The translations under genes were made by a program, and so were the position numbers. Below are positions 1 through 11,584 of a stretch of 36,375 nt of DNA, one piece after another (position 1 is the stretch's first letter; every line of letters starts with the position of its first letter). The stretch spans positions 1 through 36,375 of the forward strand of contig JAPXFY010001437.1 in NCBI GenBank assembly GCA_030674185.1, written 5' to 3'. The notes under the pieces were generated by a model. The model was given only the letters and a program-made list of their open reading frames with translations, did not search any database and was not told the origin of the DNA. Source of the DNA: Monoplex corrugatus. Lineage: Eukaryota > Mollusca > Gastropoda > Littorinimorpha > Ranellidae.

Positions 1-520
1 CACACACACATGACTAACATATACACGTGCACACACGTAAACACACACACACATACACACACACTCTTATACACACACACACACATACATAACACATACA
101 CGACACACACACAAACCACAACACACATACACACATGCTACACATACACACACATCATCATATATCACATACACAGCCACCACACACATTCAAATCACAC
201 ACACACACACACAACACAACATACACACACACACACACTCACACACACACACACTACACACACACACACATACAACACACACACCATCATTCATTCACAC
301 ACACACACAACACACAAACACACACACACCAATCACACACACACACACACACACACACACATCACAAAACACACACACACCACACGCACACACCACACAC
401 ACACAAACACAAACCACCACACCACACAAACACACCACACAACACACACACACGCACACACACACACGCACACACACACACACACGCACACACGCACACA
501 CACACACACACACGCACACA

Positions 521-562
<42 letters not shown>
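1..562. repeat. (CA)n compound microsatellite
   Basis: Almost uninterrupted CA dinucleotides on the plus strand, broken by short CAA, CAT, CGC and TCA interruptions. All six frames can look open here (poly Thr-His or poly Cys-Val), but these are artefacts of the dinucleotide repeat. The array runs off the left edge, so its true length is unknown. Confidence 0.97.
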
Positions 563-686
563 AAGTGGAAGATAAAAAGTAAAGTAGGTATTGTGTTGTG
601 GAGACCATGGAGTCAATGTGCAGGTCAGACAGAGGGAGGGGTGTGATTTTGCACTGTAATGGTAGATGGTGGTGATTGGGGGTAGT

Positions 687-1330
687 GATTTAGTTGCAAA
701 TGGCACAACATTGATACAGGTTGGTAAGTATAAATATCTGGGAACGTTCATCTCACCAGACGGCAGATGCACATTAGAAATGGCCAATAGAATCAGCCAA
801 GCCAACAGAGCATTCAGGAAAATAAAAGAAACGTTCTTACCAACAAATGCCTATTGAATAACATCAGGAAGAGCGTTCTTCACTGTTAATAGAACCGATA
901 CTGTTGTGCAGTTGTATAAAGCGTGGACAGTCAACACGCAAAGTCAGAACAAGTTTCGGACAGCTGAAATGTGGTTACTAAGAAGAATGTTAAGAGTTCC
1001 ATGGACAGCAAAGAAAACAAGCAAGGCAGTCTTGAAGGAGGCAGACACAAAAAGATTATTAATGAAGAGGATTAGGAAAAGACAAGCAACATTGATATGA
1101 CAATTTGTGAGGCAAGAGAAATTAGAGCACCTGGTCACAACAGGAAATCAGGAAGAAAAATGAGCACCAGGTAGACCCAGGGAGAAGATATTGGACAGAT
1201 CTGCAGAGTGGTTGAGGACAGAGAGGATTGGAGATGTACTTGCAGTGACAAGCTATAGATTCGTATGAATGGCCATGATCACCAATGCCATATGGCGGGG
1301 CACATGATGCTGATGCTGATGATGTAGTTG
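687..1330 (+). mobile_element. LINE family A, copy A1: 5'-truncated insertion, 3' end of RT ORF
   Basis: This is the last ~600 bp of a non-LTR retrotransposon. Recognisable protein segments in shifting frames are ANGTTLIQVGKYKYLG, SPDGRCT and, after frameshifts, AEMWLLRRMLRVPWTAK and KRIRKRQATLI. These match copy A2 (position 3525 onward) at both DNA and protein level and correspond to the region after the RT palm. The 3' end is the family A GATG/CTGATG repeat tail at about 1303-1324. The flanks GATTTAGTTG (687-696) and GATGTAGTTG (1321-1330) match at 9 of 10 positions and are a probable target-site duplication, placing the element at 697-1320. Frameshifts and missing bases make it a dead 5'-truncated copy. 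Confidence 0.85.
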
Positions 1331-2159
1331 TGGAGTGGTAGGTTTGTGAAGTGTCTGCATTGGCTGTGAGTGGTAGTGTTAATGACGGTGATCCAGATCA
1401 TACTTCATGTTATGTGGGCGTGATGTGCGATACTGGATGTTTGTGCTTGGGTAGGGATCATTGTGATACAGTCCCTGTGTTGAGTCTGACTGGTATGGTT
1501 GTTGGGTCAGTGCTTTTCTTGTGGACTACGACTGACCATCTGGCCTTGCATGTTATTATGCTTTGCTCTTTTGATTTAAGCAAAATTATGAGAAAATGTT
1601 GCTGCAACTTATTCCTGCGTATCGATTGGGCAGAAATAAGCTATTTCATTGGACTGCTGCCCGAAAAAGGTTATGTTGTCAGTTTAATGCACCAGTTTGT
1701 ATGGCTGGCAACTTATGTTGAGTGAGGCCACCAAAGATGACATATTTCCATATGCAGATTTCTCCCTAATTACACAAATATATTTGTTTAGGATATCAAT
1801 CCCTAATGGTGAAAGTTTAACCCTTGTCAGCAGATTAATCATGGACAAACCATTGCCATTTACAGATATATAATTTTAGAACTTTTGCCATAAATGACAT
1901 TTATGATACAACTCATGCGAAATCATCTGAGCATTGTAACACTCTGTGAAGCTAACTGAACTTCAAGAAGCACGTGTCAGTCAGCTATCATTTTTAATAT
2001 TTTTTTTAACTTTGCTTCATCCATGCAATAAACAGGGCCAAAGTAGTTGAAAGTTAAAACTTTGTTTTCTAAACATTTAACACATCTAACTGTCAGCATT
2101 TTGAAAGGATCACCTAACCTAGCTGTTCATTTATACAAATACACAAATTTACAAGATCT
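1331..2159. other. Unique sequence, no gene recognised
   Basis: AT-rich, non-repetitive DNA between two family A insertions. A plus-strand frame of 124 codons at 1351-1725 has no recognisable domain and unremarkable composition, so I do not call it a gene. No tRNA, splice-bounded exon or repeat was seen. Confidence 0.6.
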
Positions 2160-4155
2160 ATGTGGCTGATAGACGCTGGTGACAGTGAGGAACAATGGAC
2201 AAAGTTGAGGAATTCGATAAATGAAGCTTGTGAAGAAATCCCTAAAGCAGATAGAAAAGCAATAAAGAACTGGATGACTAATGACATTTTTGGCTTGATG
2301 GAGGAAGGAGGAAGGCAAAGAGAAATGAAGAGATCTACAGGAAGATAAACAAGGAGATCAGGAATAGGTGCAATGAAGCTAAGGAAGCTTGGCTGAAATC
2401 AAAGTGCAAAGAAATGGAAGACCGACACAAAACAGATCCTCAGGGTATGTACAGACGAATTGAAGAAATTGTCCACAGAAAAAAATACATGCACATCAAC
2501 TGGTTGCTTGAAATCGAAAGATGGCACGATTATCATGGAAAAAGACAAAATATTAGACAGATGGGGAGAGTACATTAAAGACCTTTTTGAGGATGACAGA
2601 AACGAAGAACACATGATATAAAAGAACTTTGAGGGACCACCCATAATGAAAGATGAAGTTAGAGCGGCACTGGGAAAGATGAAACCGGGAAAAGCCCCAG
2701 GACCAGACAACATTACTACAGAGATGATTGAAGCCCTGGAGGAATTTGGCATAGAAAAAATAACAGTCCTCCTAAATGAAATTTACCATACTGGAAAAAT
2801 CCCCAAAGATATGTCAAAATCAATGTTCATTCCACTTCCAAAGAAGACAGGGGCTATAGAATGCGAACTCCATCGTACAATCAGTCTGATAAGCCATGTA
2901 ACACAAATCTTGTTAAGAATAATCATGATGAGGACAAGGAATAGAATCAAAAGAGAAATAGCAGAAGAACAATGTGGATTTGTGGAAGGGAAAGGAACTA
3001 TTAATGCCACATACATCCTAAGAACTATCATAGAGAGGTCAAATGAGATGAGTAAGGATTTATATTTATACTATACCAAGGCTTTCGATCGGGTAAGACA
3101 TGATGAATTTGATCAACCAACTGGAGAGACTTAATGTTGATGGAAAAGATCTACGAATAATCAGAAATATGTACTGGGAACAAACAGCTGCAATGAGAAT
3201 AGAAAACAATGTAAGCTCTTTCCAAAATATCAAAAGAGATGTCAGACAGGGTTGTGTTTTGTCACCAGATCTGTTTTCACTTTACAGCGAAAACATCATG
3301 AGAAACCTAGAAGAAGACCCTGGATTAAAGGTTGGAGGGAAAATGATCAACATTCGATATGCAGATGACACCGTGCTAATTGCAGAAAGTGAAAGAGACA
3401 TACAAAACCTTGTGAATATACTAGAAATAGAAAGCAAAGGTAAGGGGCTGGAACTAAACAGCAGGAAGACTGAAGTCATGGTGACCAGTAAAAAACATGA
3501 AATCCCCTCATGCAAAATAACAGCAAATGGCACAACCTTGACACAGGTTGATAGATTCAAATACCTGGGAATGATCATTTCATCAGACGGCAGATGCACA
3601 TCAGAAATAGCCGGCAGAATTGGCCAAGCCAAAACAGCATTCAAGAAGATGACAAGCATTCTTACCAACAAATGCCTATCAATTAACATCAGGAAGAGAG
3701 TCCTTGAATGTTATATAGAACCAATACTGTTGTACGGATGCGAGGCGTGACAGTCAACAAACAAAGCCAGAACAAGATTGAGGCAGCTGAGATATGGTTT
3801 CTAAGAAGAATGTTGAGGGTTCCATGGACAGCAAAGTAAACAAACGAGACAGTCTTGATGGAGGCAGACACACGTAGATCAATCATAAGGAAGATTAGGA
3901 AAAGACAGGCAACATTTATAGGCCATTTTATGAGGAAGGGGGATTTGGAGCATCTGGTCACAACGGGAAAGCTGGAGGGAAAGACAGCACCGGGTAGACC
4001 CAGGGAGAAAATGCTGGACGGACTTGCAGAAAGGCTGGGGACGGGGAGGATGGGGAAGATGCTTGGGGCAACGAGAGATAGAGGCAGATGGAAGTCCATA
4101 ATCGCCAACGCCATGTGGCAGGGCATCTGATGATGATGATGATGATGTGGCTGAT
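2160..4155 (+). mobile_element. LINE family A, copy A2, with target-site duplication
   Basis: This is a 5'-truncated non-LTR element of about 1.97 kb. ATGTGGCTGAT occurs at 2160-2170 and again at 4145-4155, an 11-bp target-site duplication that brackets element sequence 2171-4144. Homology to copy A4 (minus strand, 29580-31430) begins close to the left duplication, which supports that boundary. The endonuclease domain is absent. The element ends in six or seven TGA/GAT triplets directly after the last codon, with no 3' UTR. The direct repeats show insertion by target-primed reverse transcription. Confidence 0.9.
2171..4130 (+). pseudogene. Family A reverse transcriptase, partial and broken
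   Basis: Encodes the linker, RT and C-terminal region of a LINE polyprotein. Visible motifs are PGKAPGPDNITTEMIE (about 2686-2732), EEQCGFVEGKGT, RQGCVLSPDLFSLY (3245 onward), the palm motif C YADDTVLIAE (YADD at 3358-3369), GLELNSRKTEVM, and then LECYIEPILLYGCEA and GRPREKMLDGLAERLG at the C-terminus. Lesions: frameshifts between 2348 and 2646; an in-frame loss of about 9 bp around 3066-3074 that removes the FVD of palm motif A, leaving LYLYYTKAFD; an extra T near 3108; a missing base at 3748 making a TGA; and a TAA near 3837. The last codons read WQGI followed by TGA. RT function is therefore lost. The relatively few lesions suggest a fairly recent insertion. Confidence 0.9.
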
Positions 4156-4344
4156 GATATTTCTCATTTTAAAAATTAATACTGAGCAGTAGCAGCAAGA
4201 CAGCAGACACTCAGATTCATTATCATGTTTCCAAAACGTCATAAGCCCCTTAACTTACATTTTGTTACAGTCTTGGAATGAAAAACTGTGTCTCGTGATT
4301 CATGTATGAAAATGATTTAATGTGATAATTGTAGCTTTTATTCC

Positions 4345-6600
4345 AGTCATCAAAGAAAAAAAGAAACAAGCCGTCATGCAGCTTGGAATATCGGTACCAT
4401 GTGCCCTGGCCTTTCAGACGACCTGCAGCAGATCATCGACAGCAGGAACACGACAATCACTGACCATGAATTGAGAATGATGGACACTGACATAGCGGCA
4501 CTGTAAGAAACCGGGCTTGCTGCAGATGCCATTGTGGGAGAAGAACTATATCTAAATTTGGCAGGGCAGATTTGAGCAATCTCGCTTTCACAGTCTCAGC
4601 CTTTCAGTCAAGAATGGCCTGCTACTTATGATATTACCTCTCAACAACGGTTCAGAACGCATATTTTGTCTTCAACATCCTCCAGCAAAGTGACAATCCT
4701 GAGTGTGTATGTCCCAACACTGCGCTCACGTCAAGAAACAAAAGATCAGTTCTGTGAGGATTTTGATGCTAATATCGGCAGGTTTCCAGAATCTGAACAT
4801 TTCATTCTGCTTAGTGACTACAATGGCAAAGACGGATCAAACCACAGACAGTCTTGGACACTTCAGCCTTGGCAAGATGAACGACAACAGCCAGGGACTG
4901 CTGGAGTTCTGCTTCTACCGCATACTGTACATCATCAACACGTTCTTCAAGACAAAGCAACAGCTGGACATGATCATCACCACATAGGTGCTCCTCAACA
5001 GTGTGCTTCTCACACAGGCAGTTTCCACAGACCATTCCATTGTTCACAGCAACGTCTGACTGAAAACCAAAGAGAATCCAAAACATCAAGCAGAAACTGT
5101 GCCCATTCATCACCGCCTCTAAGTTGGCCAACATATGACCTCTCACCAACCAAAAGAAACAATCTTTTAATGTAAATGCAGTCACAGCCATGGATCTTAG
5201 GTGTCAGTTCATTCATGACACCACCTGCAATACCACCAGGTCATCCCTTGGGAAGAGAGGAAAAACGAAAATCAGTTCGAGGCTAAGCTATCTGAGATGG
5301 AAGCTGTCATCGGTGCCCAGAGATTACTTCTGGTTAACTACGAAAAAGTCCATGAGAAAACAAAATACCTTGCTGTGCTGAGAACTGCAAGAAACAACGC
5401 CAACTAGGCCAGGTGCTGCACATATGACTAATGGCAGACGTGTTTCGGAACACCCATTCGTGTGCCAAAAGTGGCAACGTACAAGGCATGTATGAGGAGG
5501 TCATGAAAGCCTTCAGTCCCACTGTTTGTAAGATCACTTTGCTGAAGTCCAAGTACAGCAAAGCCATCATAAAACCGTGCTAAGCAGACAGACAGGTGGA
5601 CCAAATACTAACAGAACATGTACTCCACTGAGAACGTGATCACTGAGTCAGCCCTTGCCAGCACCCCCACCTTGCCCCATGCCATCAGTGAGCAGGACCT
5701 AACCCCCAAGAGAGGACGAACTCAGCAAGGTCATTGTTTTACTTGCTTACGGCAAGGCACCATGCACCAGGCACAGATGGCATCCCTGCTGAAGTCATTT
5801 AGTGTGAGAAACCAGTCTCCTGAGTTTTCTTCAAGACTTATCTTCCAGTGCTGGGAGGATGGATCACTTCTCTATGACATGTGTGATGCAAACAACACAC
5901 TGTACATGAATAAGGGGGACTGCAGCAACTGTAATAATTACAGAAGCGTATCACACTCAGCACCATCAACAATCCTCTGTCCATATGGTGTTAAAGAGTC
6001 CGCAAACATTTGCAGATTGCATTTACACGAGTCCAGTGTAGCTTCAGGGCAGACAGATCCGTAATTAACAGGATCTTCTGACTCAGGAGAAGAGCCAAGA
6101 ACAGAAGCAGCGTTTATACATTGTCTTCACTGATTGGACCAAAGCCTTTGACCTGATTAGCATAAGAGGCCTTTTGGCATTTCTAGAGAGAACTGGATGC
6201 CCACGGAAGCTGCTGAAATTCAACACTTTCCATGACGGCATGCGTGACACAATACAGTCTAACAGATCATACACAGAACCATCCCTCATTCAAAGTAGAG
6301 TGTGGCAAGACTACGTCCTTGCCTTGACGCTCTTCAGAATCTGTCTTTCTCTTATTGCCATACACTTTAGGAGCATGTGATGACGGAGTGTTCCTATAAA
6401 CTAGGCTCAACAGCAAGGTGTTCAACCTTGTATGCTTCAGAGCAAAGACAGAAATGTGCCTGGTGTTCATCTGAGAGATACTGTCTGCTGATACTGCTGC
6501 CTTGACATCTGACACACAGCTTGGTCTCCAGAGCCTAGACAGTTCCCTAGCACCCTTTCCTGTGCTGAGGTCTCGACAAAGAATCCCATTCAACTCAATC
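4345..6600 (+). pseudogene. LINE family B, old copy B2 (endonuclease plus RT remnants)
   Basis: This is a heavily decayed relative of copy B1 (7529-10811). The order of recognisable pieces is: AWNIGTMCPGLSDDLQQI (EEP start, about 4375-4430); TDHELRMMDTDIAAL followed by a stop; ILSVYVPTLRSRQETKDQF (about 4696-4752); the APGTDGIPAEVI segment (about 5765); LYMNKGDCSNCNNYRSVS (about 5900-5955); palm motif A as FTDWTKAFD (6126-6152); and FHDGMRDTIQSN and SADTAAL (remnant of motif C, about 6489). Each has a clear counterpart in B1 in the same order. Several frameshifts and stops interrupt it, so no protein can be made. Homology to B1 fades after about 6600. It is clearly older than B1 and lies in the opposite orientation. 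Confidence 0.85.
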
Positions 6601-7117
6601 AATGGAGAAAGGCATTAATAATTTCGGTGACTTGACACCATGATCAGGACTGTGGACTTTATACTGTGGATGGTGATCAAGGTTGAGGAGTGAAATAAGA
6701 AACACTCGCATTATGGATATCAACATTGAGGTCATGAACAACGACAGCAAGGCAGTCAAGGCAAATAATGACAAGGCAATCATATCAAAAGTACATCACG
6801 AATGAAATCAATCAAAACAAAGAACAGCAATATCAAAAACGTCAACAAACAGAACAACGTCAAAAACAACAACCAAATAACATTCTCAAAACAAAAACAC
6901 GTTTGGGAATTAGAACCCAGTCACCAGGACATAAAGATTACAGATTTTAAGGTTTCCATGGCCAGGTGTTCAAAGGAACTCACTCAGAGTCTAATGGTAC
7001 TTACAGTCTTATAGTCTCCACAGCGATCCCTTCCATCTTATTCCTCTCACACACGTTGACGCCGTTCTACCCGAGAGGTTTGGTTTTGAGGTGAGTTAGC
7101 TGGACTGTTTTTTGTTT
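6601..7117. other. Unique sequence, no gene recognised
   Basis: The left part may contain unalignable remains of the B2 element. A CAA/AAC-rich stretch lies at 6808-6900. A faint tRNA B-box-like string lies on the minus strand near 6910-6930 but has no convincing stem. Nothing else was recognised. Confidence 0.5.
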
Positions 7118-7218
7118 CCGTCCTTCGTTGTTTGTTTGTTTCTTTGTGAGTTTATTCGTTCGTTTGTTCGTTCGTTAGTTTGTTTGTTTATTGTTTGTTT
7201 GTTTGTTTGATTTGGTAG
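7118..7218. repeat. (GTTT)n / (GTTC)n tetranucleotide-rich stretch
   Basis: Imperfect GTTT and GTTC tetranucleotide repeats on the plus strand (TTTGTTTGTTT and TTCGTTCGTTT blocks). The flank 7219-7437 is unique sequence without a recognised gene. Confidence 0.85.
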
Positions 7219-7437
7219 TGTGATGGATTGGTGGATGAGTGGATAGGTGATCCATGTTAAGGTGTGGGTAACATTATGCTTTGAGATGACTGATGTGTTT
7301 AGACATGAACGCCATTTTGATAGGATTTTTGTCATGATTTTGAGTGACTATGTTTTCAGTTAAATGTCGTTATTTCTCAGATGACTAGGGTAATATTTGA
7401 GCGTTATTGGTTTTTTGTTTGGTACAGAAGAAACGTA

Positions 7438-7438
7438 T

Positions 7439-7510
<72 letters not shown>
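7438..7510. repeat. (CA)n microsatellite abutting the 3' end of LINE B1
   Basis: About 35 CA dinucleotides with one interruption. In element orientation this is (TG)n starting about 18 bp after the B1 stop codon, so it occupies the place of the LINE 3' tail. Either the element ends in a TG-type tail or it inserted into a pre-existing repeat. Confidence 0.95.
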
Positions 7511-7528
7511 CGTCGGCCTCTTTACATC

Positions 7529-10500
7529 TCAGGAGATGATAGTCTGCACCTGGAGGCGTTCTGGCCATGACGTGCACTTTCTGCTGTGGCTGTGCAGGCC
7601 GATTCTTGAGTGGCAATCTCTGTCACATCTGCCACATACGAATTGAGTCGCTATTGTCTGGTTTTTGGAACGTTGCTTGCGAAGAGCACTTTTCTCATCT
7701 GCGCTTTCTGCTCTCCTCCTCTCCGCATTCACAACACCTTGCTGAACGGCTGTCCGCCACGCTGCCCTGTCTTCCACCAGAGTCTCCCAAGAGCCTGGGT
7801 CAATTCCTGAGCTTCTAAGTCCCTTTTGCATGCGTCTAAAAAGCGTAGCTGTGGGCGTCCTGGAGTTCGCTTCCAGTTTGCCAGTTCGCCGTAGAGAATG
7901 TCTTTTGGTATGCGTCCATCCTCCATTCGACGCACATGGCCAAGCCAGCGTAGTTGGCGTTGGCTTAGAAGGGCAAAGATGGTCTGTAGGCCCGCACGAT
8001 GGAGGACCTCTGTGTTGGTCCCCTTGTCTTGCCATTGGATGCCGAGGATGCGTCGCAAGCAGCGGAGATGGAAAATGTTGAGCCTCTTTTCTTGGCTGGC
8101 GTATGTGGTCCAGGCTTCGCTTGAGTAGAGAAGTGTGCTCAACACACATGCTCTGTACACCTGCATTTTGGTGTTCGCAGTGAGATTGCTGTTGGACCAG
8201 ACCCGCTTGTTCAGTTTAGCCATAACAGATGAGGCCTTTGCAATTCTGACGCTGATTTCAGCAACCAGAGAGAGGTTGTCACTTATGGTGGACCCCAAGT
8301 ACTGAATTTGGTGGACAGTTTTGAGGTCGTAGTCTCCAATGTGTAGAGATGGTGGTTCTTCAAAGCCTTGGCCTAAGATCTCAGTTTTCTTCAAGCTGAT
8401 TGTGAGACCAAACTCTCTGCAAGCGTGGGCGAAGCGATCAACGAGCCTCTGGAGATCTTGTTTACTGTGGGAAGCCAGCGCTGCTTCATCTGCGAAGAGA
8501 GCTTCTCTGATGGTCTTCTTTTTCACCTTAGTTTTGGAACGAAGCCTGGCAATGTTGAAGAGCTTTCCATCGGTCCTTGTATGAAGATATACCCCTTCTT
8601 CAGATCTGCAGAAGGCATAGGTCAGCAACATCGAGAAGAAGATCCGGAACAGAGTTGGGGCCAAAACACATCCCTGTTTCACTCCACTGCTGATTCTAAA
8701 AGGCTCTGATGTGGCACCATTATAGCACACAGTGCTATGCATATCCTCGTGAAAAGACTCGATGACAGCTGATAGTCTTGGGGGGCAGCCGATTTTCTTC
8801 AAAAGCTTGAAAAGACCACTCCGACTGACCAGGTAGAACGCTTTCGTGAGATCAATGAAGGCGAGGCAAAGGGGCATGTGCTGCTCATGGCACTTTTCCT
8901 GTAGTTGTTGGACAGAGAAGATCATGTCGATGGTCGATCATCCAGCCCTAAAGCCGCACTGGGACTCAGGGTAGATGCGAGCTACCAGCCTCTGAAGACG
9001 GGTTAAGACGACTCTGGCGAATGATTTCCCAACAATGCTGAGGAGTGAGATTCCGCAATAATTATTACAGTCACTGTGGTCGCCCTTGTTCTTATATAAA
9101 GTCACTATCCTGGTGTCTCTCATGTCTCTCGGAATGAAGCCTTCCTTCCAGCATAAGCACAAAAGTTCATGCAACTCGTTGAGAAGAGCAGGCTTCCCGC
9201 ACTTGATGACCTCTGGAGGTATTCCGTTTTCACCAGGGGCTTTTCCCGTCGCCAAATCGTCAATCACCTTGCTTAGTTCTTCAAGGCTTGGCTCAGCATC
9301 CATCTCCTCCATGGCAGGCAAGTCCTCAATGGCATTCAGGGCAGCATCGGTGACAGAGTTCTGCGTGGAGTACAGCTCTAGGTAGTGCTCTACCCATCTC
9401 TCCATCTGCTTTGCTGAGTCTGTGATGCTCTCTCCTGCTTTGGACATAAGGGGAGCTGACTTGGAGGCTGCTGGAGCAGTCGCTTGTTTGATGCCAGCGT
9501 ACATGCTGCCAGTGTTGCCTGAATCTGCAGACTGCTGGATACTTGAGCTTAACTGTAGCCAATAGTCGTTGGCGCATCGCCGAGCAGTTTGTTTGGCCTT
9601 GCTGCGGGCAGCTCTGTAAGCATCACGAGTAGTTTGGGTATTGTTGTTTTTATACGCAAGTAAAGCCTTGCGTTTCGCTTCCACCACTGGTTCCATTTCC
9701 TGCCAGTTTGCCTCAAACCAGTCGGGATTCTTTCCTTCTTTTTTCCCAAATATACTCAGGGCGGACTGATAGATTGTGTCCTTCACGCGATTCCACTTTT
9801 CTCAGCGTTTTGGATCTCTGAGCCACTCTTGAGCGCTTCGTTCAGGGTTTCTACAAACTCCCCGGCCTTGGTCAGATTGGACGTACGTGCGACAGGCATT
9901 AATCCTTGGGTGACCTTTCTTCTTTGAGTGGTGCAGTCTTCTGGGTAGAAGCTTGATCTTGCTGCATACCAGGGTGTGGTCTGTGTCGCAATCAGCGCTG
10001 TGGAAACTCTCGTGTTGAGGACGTTGTTAAGGTCCGACCTCCTTGTTAAGACGAGGTCGAACTGATGCCATTGGTGGAATCTGGGGTGGCGCCATGACAC
10101 CTTGTGCTTCTCCTTATTGTTGAAGAAGGTGTTGGTGATGGCCAGCTTGTGATAAGAGTAAAGTTCCAGGAGTCTTTGACCGTTCTCATTTTGCTTCCCA
10201 ACACCATGATGTCCAAAGCTGGTTGGCCAGGCCTCAAAATCAGCACCTACGCGTGCGTTCAGGTCTCCCAATATGAAGAGACCTTCCTTGCTGGGAACTC
10301 CTCTGACAACAGCATCCAGGGCCTCATAGAACTGGTCCTTGACTTCGGGTGAGGAGCTTAATGTTGGGACATAGGCACAGATGAAGTTGACTGTGCCTGA
10401 ACTGGTCGTCAGTTTTAGAGTGAGCAGTCTCTCCGTACTTCCCGTGGGGAGCTCTATGGTTGCTAGGAGGGAGTTCTTTACGGCGAAGCCCACACCATGA

Positions 10501-10811
10501 ATACGTGGCTCCTCTGGGTTCTTCCCCTGCCAGTAGAACGTGTAGTTCTTCTCACGCAGTGATCCGTCCCCAGGTAGCCTTGTCTCCTGTAATGCAGCGA
10601 TGTCGACGTTGAGTCGCTGAAGCTCCCTGTCTATCACGTCCGTTTTCCGTGTGTCGTCTAACAGCTGTAGGTCGCTGTCAAAACCAGGACACATTGTCCT
10701 TACATTCCAGCTTGATATCAGAAGAGCTGGCATCTTCTTTTTCTGCTTTGTGTTGCCTGGTGCCTGGTATTTACAACCTGCCTGTCGAGTTTCCTTACAT
10801 GTAAGCTCCAA
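7529..10811 (-). pseudogene. LINE family B, near-complete copy B1: EEP endonuclease, RT and C-terminal zinc finger
   Basis: A single ancestral ORF of roughly 1,090 codons, read from high to low coordinate. The EEP domain starts with SSWNVRTMCPG and contains LQETRLPGDG, ICAYVPTL, ILGDLNARVGAD and CDTDHTLVC (the last in another frame). The RT follows with GKAPGENGIPPEVIK, SQCGFRAG, motif A FIDLTKAF, GVKQGCVLAPTLF and motif C at 8485-8496. The C-terminus has TLLYSSEAW, LRCLRRILGIQW, LRWLGHVRRM and a C-X2-C-X12-H-X3-C zinc finger (CGRCDRDC, then HSHSRKC). Lesions: a 1-nt loss in a T run near 10005; a 4-nt ACGT duplication at 9881-9888; a 1-nt loss near 9805; a CGA-to-TGA stop at 8938-8940; and a 1-nt loss near 7820. 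Motif C reads FADE instead of FADD. The first in-frame ATG precedes PALLISSWNVRT (about 10732); the codon at 10811 is TTG. Not functional as read. Confidence 0.92.
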
Positions 10812-11584
10812 GCACCCATTGGAGCAAACAGGTTGTGGTGGGGTAACACCTTACTGACTGGGAGCTGCCCAGCTTGAGCGGGCAGTAGCTACCCAATGGA
10901 ATGTGAAGATTCCTCCCACCATCGAGAGTAACCCCTGGCACCCGGCTCTATGCCAAAAAAGCCTAGGCTTAAAACCGGTATCTGCTACTCTCCGTGTTGT
11001 GTCGATGCTGTGTTACCAGCGAAGCTGGAGTGACCTCTCCAGGTGCAGGCCTGGGCAAGTGAATATGGAGGACGAGCTGTTGCCCATGCAGCAGATCCCC
11101 CCTCTCCTCGCCACTAGTAGAATCCAGGGGAAAGACGGAGGCCTGTACGCCTGGTACCAGGGGCGATGCAGGAGTTGCCAGAACGAGGTTGTAGACAACG
11201 GCAAACTGCCTTAGGGACTCCGACTCCAGATTTTTCCTCAGGGTTGATTCCCGAAGTCTTTCCTACGAGTGGGTATGGCCGCAAGGCAGCGGAGGTCTGA
11301 AATCAGAGTTTTCCTTCTCTTAGATGAGCTGTCTTCCCAGACTGATGAGCCCCATCTACCCAAAACACTTTTTCAGGCGCCAGTAACCCGCCTTCACCCC
11401 TTCTCCTATCAGTAGTAGCATTTCCGCTGGGCTTATATCTAAGCCACGCGAGCAGGCTAGGAGCTGGACTTAGTTGTCAGAGGCTATTGGAGACACGCGC
11501 CATGAGGGGCATTTTATAGACAATGGGAGCTTGTCCCCATTGCCACCCCTCGGCTATGACAACCTTGGACACCACATATGTGCA

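Noticed and set aside
10..582. Thr-His-rich and Cys-Val-rich open frames
   Set aside because: These are translations of (CA)n/(TG)n. The same applies at 7404-7646, 27202-27817, 32855-33632 and 34152-35278.
1351..1725. 124-codon plus-strand frame
   Set aside because: No domain, no splice signals noticed and no neighbouring exon; chance frame.
6900..6950. tRNA-derived SINE head on the minus strand (GGGTTCTAATTCC resembles a B box)
   Set aside because: The T-arm stem has mismatches, and no A box or cloverleaf could be drawn.
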